From positions 1-7,554 of the forward strand of contig JAZOCL010000086.1 of assembly GCA_045596485.1 (NCBI GenBank): 7,554 nucleotides of DNA. Reading direction: 5' to 3'. How positions within the stretch are numbered: position 1 is the stretch's first letter; each line of letters starts with the position of its first letter. Of the stretch, positions 1 through 5,418 are shown piece by piece. The notes beneath the pieces are model-generated. The model was given only the letters and a program-made list of their open reading frames with translations. It was not told the origin of the DNA and made no database searches. A program made the position numbers and the translations under genes. The stretch comes from SIG440 sp045596485. Its GTDB lineage: Bacteria; Bacillota; Clostridia; Monoglobales; Monoglobaceae.

Positions 1-758
1 TCCTTGAAATATTTTTCAACATTTTTGTCAGGCGCAGAAGGCGTAGCCTTTTTCTTGTCAACGCCAAAGGATGCTGCAAGCTTTTCGACCTGACGCACGT
101 TGAGACCCTCGGCAATAATTCTTTCTGCAAGAGCAACGCGATTTGCCTCGCTTTCGATTGAAAGCAGCGCTCTTGCGTGACCCTGGCTCAGGTCACCCAC
201 GATCACCATTTTCTTTATTTTGTCAGAAAGGCCGTTGAGACGGAGCGCATTGGCAACAGTGCTTCGGCTCTTGCCCACACGGGTTGCAGCCTCCTCCTGG
301 GTGAGACCAAAGGCATCCATAAGCCTGCGATAGCCCTCGGCTTCTTCGATTGGGTTCAAATCCTCACGCTGAAGATTTTCAACCAGCGCCAGCTCCATAA
401 CCTGCTTTTCGGTGTAGTCACCTTCGACACAAGGAACCTCGCTGAGCCCTGCAAGCTTTGCCGCGCGCCATCTGCGTTCCCCTGCAACAATGGTGAACAT
501 ACCATTTTTCTGAGGCTTCACCACAATAGGCTGAATGAGTCCGTGCTCCTTTATGGAGCTTGCCAGAGCCTCAAGCTTGTCCTTTTCAAAAAGCTTTCGG
601 GGCTGGTCAGGATTGGGCTCAATGTCACGGAGCTTCAAAAGCTTCACGCCGCTTTTTTCCTCGGTCTTTTTGGGTTCTTCAAAGGTTGCATCGCTGTCAA
701 AAAGCGCATCCAAGCCACGTCCCATTGACGCCTTTGAGGATTTCTTTTTTTCTGCCAT
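1..758 (-). CDS. parB: Chromosome-partitioning protein ParB (Spo0J), C-terminus cut off by the window edge
   Basis: ParB is the parS-specific DNA-binding CTPase that loads on centromere-like sites, spreads as a sliding clamp, recruits SMC and stimulates ParA. I translated 252 codons by hand; the frame is open to the left edge, so the end is missing. Visible in order: a basic N-terminus with GRGLDALF (residues 13-20), the motif that in chromosomal ParB proteins contacts ParA; the ParB/Srx N-terminal domain starting at LLKLRDIEPNPDQPR (40-54); the CTP-binding GERRWRAA box (93-100); ENLQRED (127-133); a helix-turn-helix around 151-177 (TQEEAATRVGKSRSTVANAL); and LSQGHARALL (190-199). Family members are usually about 280-300 residues, so roughly 30-45 residues of the C-terminal dimerisation domain are probably outside. 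The ATG at 758 is 23 nt after the parA stop and has a good ribosome-binding site, so it is co-transcribed with parA. A plasmid-type ParB is less likely given the Soj-type partner and housekeeping neighbours. Confidence 0.97.
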   Translation of the reverse strand, partial: MAEKKKSSKASMGRGLDALFDSDATFEEPKKTEEKSGVKLLKLRDIEPNPDQPRKLFEKDKLEALASSIKEHGLIQPIVVKPQKNGMFTIVAGERRWRAAKLAGLSEVPCVEGDYTEKQVMELALVENLQREDLNPIEEAEGYRRLMDAFGLTQEEAATRVGKSRSTVANALRLNGLSDKIKKMVIVGDLSQGHARALLSIESEANRVALAERIIAEGLNVRQVEKLAASFGVDKKKATPSAPDKNVEKYFK

Positions 759-764
759 ATATAT

Positions 765-772
765 TCACTTCC
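765..772 (-). promoter_or_regulatory. Ribosome-binding site of parB
   Basis: On the minus strand this reads GGAAGTGA, matching the anti-Shine-Dalgarno complement GGAGGTGA at seven of eight positions. It lies 6 nt before the parB ATG at 758. It fixes that start and shows parB is independently translated within the parA-parB transcript. Confidence 0.75.
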
Positions 773-781
773 TTCCCTTGG

Positions 782-1546
782 TTAGCTGTTCCGTCTGATA
801 ACCTCTTCCGCAAGGTCGCCATAGCACTCTGCACCCTTTGAATGTTTGTCATATTCAATAATGGGCTGACCGAAGCTGGGCGCCTCTGAAAGCCGCACAT
901 TTCGGGGAATAATTGTGCCGTAAACCTTGTCACGGAAGTATTTTTTCACCTCGTCTACCACCTGAATTGAGAGATTTGTTCTTGCATCGAACATTGTCAT
1001 CAAAATTCCTTCAATGGCAAGGTCGGGGTTGAACTTCTGTTTAACTGTTTTTATTGTATTTGTAAGCTGACTAAGCCCCTCAAGAGCATAATATTCGCAC
1101 TGAATAGGAATCAGCACCGAATCTGCAGCCGAAAAAGAATTCAGGGTAATAAGCCCCAGCGAGGGCGGACAGTCAATGAAGATAAAATCATAATCATTCT
1201 TTATTTTTGCAATGGAATTCTTCAGAATAAACGCACGGTCATCCTTCATTGCAAGCTCAAGCTCTGCACCGGCAAGGCTGATATTGGCAGGACAAACCCA
1301 CAGATTATCAAAGCCTGTATCCAAAACGGCGTCACCCATCGGAACATCATTTATAACGCAATCATAAATTGAGGTTTCAACGCTTCTGGGGTCGATTCCG
1401 AGGCCGCTTGTTGTGTTTCCCTGTGGGTCAATATCAACAAGAAGAGTCTTTTTGCCTTGCTTTCCCAGACAAGCGCTCAGGTTCACAGCTGTTGTTGTCT
1501 TTCCTACACCGCCCTTCTGGTTGGCAATGGCAATAACCTTTCCCAT
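782..1546 (-). CDS. parA: Chromosome-partitioning ATPase ParA (Soj)
   Basis: ParA/Soj is a deviant-Walker ATPase that dimerises on ATP, binds DNA nonspecifically and is stimulated by ParB. In Firmicutes, Soj also controls DnaA activity at oriC. The 254-residue product is the usual length for the chromosomal type. Visible motifs: deviant Walker A KGGVGKTTTA at residues 11-20, with the signature lysine K11 and P-loop lysine K16; Walker A' VDIDPQGNTT at 37-46 with D40; Walker B FIFIDCPPSLG at 121-131 with D125. There is no N-terminal helix-turn-helix extension, which separates it from plasmid P1/F-type ParA. The ATG at 1546 follows a very strong ribosome-binding site. parB starts 23 nt after the stop, so the pair forms an operon, probably driven by the promoter at 1580-1608. 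MinD is excluded by the ParB neighbour and by the lack of an amphipathic C-terminal helix. Confidence 0.98.
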   Translation of the reverse strand: MGKVIAIANQKGGVGKTTTAVNLSACLGKQGKKTLLVDIDPQGNTTSGLGIDPRSVETSIYDCVINDVPMGDAVLDTGFDNLWVCPANISLAGAELELAMKDDRAFILKNSIAKIKNDYDFIFIDCPPSLGLITLNSFSAADSVLIPIQCEYYALEGLSQLTNTIKTVKQKFNPDLAIEGILMTMFDARTNLSIQVVDEVKKYFRDKVYGTIIPRNVRLSEAPSFGQPIIEYDKHSKGAECYGDLAEEVIRRNS

Positions 1547-1552
1547 ATAAAT

Positions 1553-1558
1553 CCTCCT
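1553..1558 (-). promoter_or_regulatory. Ribosome-binding site of parA
   Basis: A perfect AGGAGG on the minus strand, inside AGAGGAGGAT, lies 6 nt before the parA ATG. It is the strongest Shine-Dalgarno sequence in the window and fits high translation of the ATPase. Confidence 0.9.
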
Positions 1559-1579
1559 CTCTTCATTTCACGTAATCTT

Positions 1580-1608
1580 ATTCTATCACCTTTTGGGAGA
1601 AATTACAA
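1580..1608 (-). promoter_or_regulatory. Putative sigma-A promoter of the parA-parB operon
   Basis: On the minus strand, TTGTAA (1608-1603, four of six matches to TTGACA) is separated by exactly 17 bp from TAGAAT (1585-1580, five of six matches to TATAAT). The surrounding DNA is AT-rich. Transcription would start near 1573, giving a leader of about 27 nt before the parA ATG at 1546. The placement, downstream of the MATE terminator and directly upstream of parA, supports it. This is pattern recognition only; no transcript data were available. Confidence 0.6.
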
Positions 1609-1636
1609 TATAAATATTCAAAAATTTTCAGGCAAA

Positions 1637-1793
1637 TTAACCTTTGGTTTGTTGGGCAGCAAGACGAAGGAGAAAGGGCGTGCACCACAGGGCTCCCGCA
1701 AAGGCAAAGACTTTGTGGGAAAGAGGAGCAACACACCCCAAGAGTGAGGACTCTGCTTGCAGATGTCCGAACAACAAGGTGTGTGTTGCGCCG
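1637..1793. other. Non-coding intergenic stretch rich in inverted repeats, function unknown
   Basis: No convincing gene lies between the parS sites and the parA promoter. Three self-complementary elements are visible. First, CCCGCAAAG (1695-1703) pairs with CTTTGTGGG (1711-1719) with one G-T mismatch and a 7-nt loop, with a weaker outer GCTC/GAGC pair (1692-1695, 1726-1729). Second, GCAACACAC (1728-1736) pairs with GTGTGTTGC (1781-1789). Third, between those arms, GGAC-TCTGC (1748-1756) pairs with GCAGA-GTCC (1759-1768) around a TT turn and a bulged T. None is followed by a T-run, so these are not typical terminators. The stretch could be a structured leader or small RNA, a dispersed repeat, or the eroded remnant of an older gene. 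The sequence alone does not decide. Confidence 0.45.
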
Positions 1794-1809
1794 TGTTTCA
1801 CGTGAAACA
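1794..1809. promoter_or_regulatory. parS: parS centromere site 1 (ParB-binding palindrome)
   Basis: The sequence TGTTTCACGTGAAACA is a perfect 16-bp palindrome matching the bacterial chromosomal parS consensus. It is the variant with TTTC/GAAA arms rather than the TTCC/GGAA arms common in Bacillus. ParB loads here and spreads over flanking DNA. The site is about 250 bp upstream of parA, the gene for ParB's partner ATPase, as is common near bacterial origins. Confidence 0.95.
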
Positions 1810-1835
1810 TTCCTCCCGATTTGAGAAACATATTC

Positions 1836-1870
1836 AAAAAACACGCCCGACTGATTCAGCGGGCGTGTTT
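1836..1870 (-). terminator. Rho-independent terminator of the polC-tex-MATE unit
   Basis: On the minus strand, AAACACGCCCG (1870-1860) pairs perfectly with CGGGCGTGTTT (1849-1839). CTG/CAG pairs continue the stem inside, past one bulged base, up to a small loop. The stem runs straight into TTTTTT (1841-1836). It begins 13 nt after the MATE stop codon, the expected place for an intrinsic terminator. In the opposite direction only three Ts follow the stem, so it should act mainly on the minus strand. Its upstream arm overlaps parS site 2 by five bases. Confidence 0.88.
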
Positions 1871-1881
1871 CACGTGAAACA
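1866..1881. promoter_or_regulatory. parS: parS centromere site 2 (ParB-binding palindrome)
   Basis: A second perfect TGTTTCACGTGAAACA, 72 bp from site 1. Identity to site 1 extends past the palindrome on both sides, giving a 20-bp direct repeat (1792-1811 and 1864-1883). It begins one base after the MATE stop codon, and its other end forms the outer part of the MATE terminator stem. Confidence 0.95.
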
Positions 1882-1882
1882 T

Positions 1883-3220
1883 TTATTCCTTTACTAAACT
1901 TCTTATCCATTTTTTGCTGACAAACCGCCAGATTGAAAGCGCAAGCTTCACAAGCTCTTCGCCCATCATAAAAACATAAATCCCTGTAAGCGGAAGCCTC
2001 AGCCAAAGCCCTGCGGCAATAACCAAGGGCACACCCACGATCCACATAGAGCTTATGTCAATAAAGGCCGCATACCGCGTGTCGCCGCCGTTGCGAAATA
2101 CCCCTACAATAAAATAGAAGGTCAGTGCCTTTACATTCATAATCAAGGCGGTCAAAAACAAAATTCTTAATGCTTCAGAATATATTTCGGGAGTAATATT
2201 ATAAGGAATCAGCACAAGAGGTCTGATGAGAATAAATATCAGCGAAACTCCGAGAGAAAATACCACGTTCATCAGACACAGCCTTTTAGAAACTGTATAC
2301 GCCTTCTCTCCTTCTCCTGCGCCCACAAGCTTTCCGATAATAATTCCTGCAGCATTGCCACCACCGTGGAAGAACACCAGCAAAAGCCTTTCGATGTTTT
2401 GCACGATAGTGATAACAACCATTGCATCTGTGCTTATCTGGGAGAAAACCCAGGAATATGTAATTGTTCCCAGTGCCCAGGCACATTCGTTGAGAGTAAC
2501 AGGAAGCGCTGCCTTAAAATATCCCCCCAGCATCCCCTTTGGAATTTTTATAAGCTCAAGTATATTTGCTGCCTGAACCAGCTTTCTTTGGTAGATTGCA
2601 CACAAGATTACTACAAGCTCCGAGGCTCTGGCAACAATGGTCGCAATGGCCGCACCCTCAATTCCGAGAGCGGGGAAGCCAAGCTTTCCGAAAATCAGCA
2701 CCCAATTCATAAATATATTGACAAAAAGCCCCACAAATCGGGATATAAAAGGAATATTCGCATTTTCACTGCAGCAAAGACTCATATCATAAGCCGCCGT
2801 AATCCCCGAAAAGAAATACGAAAAGCAGGCAAGTCTCAAATACCTGGCGCCGTAATCCACAACCGCCGCGTCCTTGCGGAAGAGCCTGATTATAAATTCG
2901 GGATCCCCCAAGGATATAATAATAAAAACAGCCGAAAGAAGCGTCACCAGAACCAGATTTATTCCAAGAACCTTCCGAACCTTGCCCACATCCTTGGCTC
3001 CCCAGTATTGCGACGCAAAAACTCCTGCGCCGCCGCACATACCAAAGGTCATTACCGCAAAGAGAAAGTACCATTGATTGGCAATTCCCACCGCCGCAAT
3101 AACATCCTTCCCGAAGCTTCCCAGCATTACGGTGTCAAGAAGATTTATAAACGCCGCCACAAGCTCCTTCAAAGCCATAGGCACAAGCAGCATAAAAAAG
3201 CTTCTGTAAAAGGCTTTCAA
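1883..3220 (-). CDS. MATE-family multidrug/toxic-compound exporter
   Basis: Predicted polytopic inner-membrane transporter that uses a sodium or proton gradient to expel compounds; the substrate cannot be inferred. Family features visible: NLLDTVMLGSFG near residue 26 in the first membrane segment, SQYWGAKD near 71, a loop with FGKLGFPALGIEGAAIAT around 177-194, and the second-half signature VFRNGGDTRYAAFID around 374-388. About twelve hydrophobic segments run along the 445 residues, the normal family size. The reading frame opens at TTG 3229, but the AAAGGA ribosome-binding site at 3236-3231 is only 1 nt from it. TTG 3220 has a 10-nt spacing and follows the tex stop by one base, so I prefer it. 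The first ATG, nine codons further in, has no visible ribosome-binding site. Translation is probably coupled to tex. Family assignment is firm; the start is less certain. Confidence 0.94.
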   Translation of the reverse strand: MKAFYRSFFMLLVPMALKELVAAFINLLDTVMLGSFGKDVIAAVGIANQWYFLFAVMTFGMCGGAGVFASQYWGAKDVGKVRKVLGINLVLVTLLSAVFIIISLGDPEFIIRLFRKDAAVVDYGARYLRLACFSYFFSGITAAYDMSLCCSENANIPFISRFVGLFVNIFMNWVLIFGKLGFPALGIEGAAIATIVARASELVVILCAIYQRKLVQAANILELIKIPKGMLGGYFKAALPVTLNECAWALGTITYSWVFSQISTDAMVVITIVQNIERLLLVFFHGGGNAAGIIIGKLVGAGEGEKAYTVSKRLCLMNVVFSLGVSLIFILIRPLVLIPYNITPEIYSEALRILFLTALIMNVKALTFYFIVGVFRNGGDTRYAAFIDISSMWIVGVPLVIAAGLWLRLPLTGIYVFMMGEELVKLALSIWRFVSKKWIRSLVKE

Positions 3221-3221
3221 C

Positions 3222-5378
3222 TTAATCAATTCCTTTCATAGTGAGAGAAATTCTCTTTTTGTTCAAATCAACATCAAGAACCTTCACCTTGACAATATCG
3301 CCGATTGAAACCACATCCATAGGATGCTTCACAAATTTGTCGCTGAGCTGAGATATGTGAACAAGCCCATCCTGATGAACGCCAATGTCAACAAAAGCAC
3401 CAAAGTCTATAACGTTACGGACAGTTCCCGTGAGAATCATATCGGGCTTCAAATCCTCCATACTCATAACATCCTCACGAAGCAAAGGCTGCTCAACAGA
3501 ATCTCTGGGGTCACGTCCGGGCTTGATTATCTCTTCAACAATATCACGAAGGGTGGGAACACCGATTCCCAGCTCCTCGGCAAGAGCCTTGATATTTTTG
3601 TCCTTCATTCTGTCCCTGATGTCGCCCAGCGCACCGTTCTCAACATCCTTCATTGTATAACCCAAAAATTCAATAAGCTTTGTTGCCGCATCATAGGCTT
3701 CGGGGTGCACCGCCGTATTGTCAAGCACATTTTTGCCGCCGGCAATTCTCAAAAAGCCCGCGCATTGCTGAAATGCCTTGGGCCCAAGCTTTCCTACCTT
3801 TTTCAGCTGTGCACGACTGGTAAAGCTCCCTTCTTCTTCCCTATATTTTACAATATTGGCAGCAATTGTCGAATTAATACCTGAAATATACTGAAGAAGG
3901 GGCGCAGATGCAGTATTAAGGTCAACGCCAACGCTGTTTACACAGTCCTCAACAACGCCGCCAAGAACCTCGCCCAGACGCTTCTGGTTCATATCGTGCT
4001 GATACTGACCCACACCGATTGCCTTGGGTTCAATCTTTACAAGCTCCGCAAGGGGGTCCTGGACACGCCTTGCAATGGAGATTGCACTTCTCTGAGTTAC
4101 GTCAAAATCGGGAAATTCTTCGGTTGCAAGCTTTGACGCAGAATAAACCGAAGCCCCTGCTTCGTTTGTTATAATATATTTCACATTAAATTCGGGAATT
4201 TCTTTAATAAGGTTTGCGGCAAAGATTTCGGTTTCCTTTGAGGCTGTTCCGTTTCCGATTGAGATGAGGGTTATTTTGTGCTTATTTATAAGCCCCTTAA
4301 TGAACGCCTTTGCCGACTCTCTCTGACCCTCGGAATGGGTAATGTAGATTACCCCTGTGTCAAGAACCTTGCCTGTTTCGTCAACAACGCCCACCTTGCA
4401 GCCTGTGCGATAGCCCGGGTCAAGACCCAAAACAACCTGACCGCGTATTGGTGCCTGCATAAGAAGGTTTTTGAGATTCACCTTGAACACCTGCATTGCC
4501 TGCTCCTGAGCCATATCGGTAAGCTCGTTGCGAATTTCACGTTCAATACTGGGCTGAATAAGTCTTTTGTAGGCATCCTCTGCCGCTGCCTCTACAAGAT
4601 ATGCGGTAATTGACTTGCTGTCGGTGATTTCTGCGCCCTTCAGATATTCAAGAATTTTTTCTTCGTCGCAGCAGACCGTAACCGACAAAAACTTCTCGTT
4701 TTCGCCACGGTCAATTGCAAGAATTCTGTGGGGAACAGCCTTCGTCACAGGCTCCGCAAAGTCATAGTAATTGCTGTAAACCGAATCCTCATCAACTGTC
4801 GCCTTTGACTGCAGAAGTCCTGTTTTTGTGGTAATTTCACGAATTTCCTTGCGGTGCTCTGCGTTATCTGAAATAATTTCTGCAATGATGTCCATAGCAC
4901 CCTGAAGAGCTTCCTCTGTCGTCTCAACACCCTTTTCGGGGTCAATGTATTCTGTCGCCAGAGCCTCAATTGACTCTGCCTTTGTATTCTGAAGATAAAT
5001 GACTGTTGCAAGAGGCTCAAGCCCCTTTTCCTTTGCAACGGTTGCACGGGTTCTGCGTTTGGGACGGTAAGGACGGTAAATGTCCTCAAGCTCCGAGAGC
5101 TTTTCAGCCTTGTCGATTTCTGCCGCAAGCTCCTCGGTGAGCTTGCCCTGCTCATCAATTATACGCTTGATGTCCTCTTTCCGCTCTTCCATATTGCGAA
5201 GATAGGTGAGGCGGTCAAAGAAGGTACGAAGAATTTCGTCATTAAGCTCTCCTGTCGCCTCCTTGCGGTAACGTGAAATAAAGGGAATTGTGTTTCCCTC
5301 GTCAAGAAGTGCAATGGTGTTGTCCACCTGCCATTGTTTCAGGCTCAGCTCCTGGGCAAGTCTTTCAGCAATTGTCAT
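3222..5378 (-). CDS. tex: Tex family S1 RNA-binding transcription accessory protein
   Basis: Tex is a conserved cytoplasmic nucleic-acid-binding protein related to eukaryotic Spt6 and associated with transcription; its precise bacterial role is only partly understood. Domains visible (numbering from ATG 5378): an N-terminal helical Tex domain with TIPFISRYRKEATGELND around 30-47 and the conserved DIYRPYRPKRRTRATVAKEKGLEPL around 99-123; a YqgF/RuvC-like domain opening with LGLDPGYRTGCKVGV around 317-331 and followed by GVGQYQHDMNQ around 455-465; a helix-hairpin-helix region with SGINSTIAANIVKYREEEGSF around 499-519; and a C-terminal S1 domain about 643-714 with GAFVDIGVHQDGLVHIS. The length, 718 residues, is typical. 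An in-frame ATG lies six codons upstream at 5396, but AAAGGA at 5393-5388 sits 9 nt before ATG 5378, so I choose 5378. The gene lies 40 nt after polC with no room for a clear promoter. Confidence 0.97.
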   Translation of the reverse strand: MTIAERLAQELSLKQWQVDNTIALLDEGNTIPFISRYRKEATGELNDEILRTFFDRLTYLRNMEERKEDIKRIIDEQGKLTEELAAEIDKAEKLSELEDIYRPYRPKRRTRATVAKEKGLEPLATVIYLQNTKAESIEALATEYIDPEKGVETTEEALQGAMDIIAEIISDNAEHRKEIREITTKTGLLQSKATVDEDSVYSNYYDFAEPVTKAVPHRILAIDRGENEKFLSVTVCCDEEKILEYLKGAEITDSKSITAYLVEAAAEDAYKRLIQPSIEREIRNELTDMAQEQAMQVFKVNLKNLLMQAPIRGQVVLGLDPGYRTGCKVGVVDETGKVLDTGVIYITHSEGQRESAKAFIKGLINKHKITLISIGNGTASKETEIFAANLIKEIPEFNVKYIITNEAGASVYSASKLATEEFPDFDVTQRSAISIARRVQDPLAELVKIEPKAIGVGQYQHDMNQKRLGEVLGGVVEDCVNSVGVDLNTASAPLLQYISGINSTIAANIVKYREEEGSFTSRAQLKKVGKLGPKAFQQCAGFLRIAGGKNVLDNTAVHPEAYDAATKLIEFLGYTMKDVENGALGDIRDRMKDKNIKALAEELGIGVPTLRDIVEEIIKPGRDPRDSVEQPLLREDVMSMEDLKPDMILTGTVRNVIDFGAFVDIGVHQDGLVHISQLSDKFVKHPMDVVSIGDIVKVKVLDVDLNKKRISLTMKGID
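3231..3236 (-). promoter_or_regulatory. Ribosome-binding site of the MATE gene, inside the end of tex
   Basis: AAAGGA on the minus strand is encoded within the last codons of tex. Its 10-nt spacing to TTG 3220, against 1 nt to TTG 3229, decides in favour of the shorter protein. Confidence 0.55.
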
Positions 5379-5387
5379 ATTTTTGTT

Positions 5388-5393
5388 TCCTTT
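5388..5393 (-). promoter_or_regulatory. Ribosome-binding site of tex
   Basis: AAAGGA on the minus strand lies 9 nt before ATG 5378. It would fall inside the coding sequence if the upstream ATG at 5396 were used, which argues for the shorter form. Confidence 0.65.
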
Positions 5394-5418
5394 CATTTAT
5401 ATCATCTGTTTTGCCATA

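Noticed and set aside
177..728. A 183-codon plus-strand ORF opposite parB
   Set aside because: The minus strand encodes ParB with all family motifs; the antisense frame shows no recognisable domain.
1748..1768. Hairpin considered as a second terminator
   Set aside because: A good stem, but no T-run follows on either strand.
1763..1897. A 44-codon plus-strand ORF running across both parS sites, with FHVKH twice in the same frame
   Set aside because: The repeat only reflects two parS sites spaced by a multiple of three. There is no Shine-Dalgarno sequence before the ATG, and the ORF runs into the 3' end of the MATE gene.
1903..1911. TTATCCATT, resembling a DnaA box (TTATCCACA)
   Set aside because: Seven of nine matches, single copy, inside the MATE coding sequence, and no cluster or AT-rich unwinding region. 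It is not evidence for oriC.
1578..2045. A 155-codon minus-strand ORF overlapping the MATE gene and the whole intergenic region
   Set aside because: Its first half is an out-of-frame reading of the MATE gene, and it reads through both parS sites (VSRET), the terminator and the parA promoter. The composition is not protein-like.
2366..3241. A 291-codon plus-strand ORF opposite the MATE gene
   Set aside because: The composition is unusually rich in K, N, H and C with no domain, and it is antisense to a well-recognised transporter.
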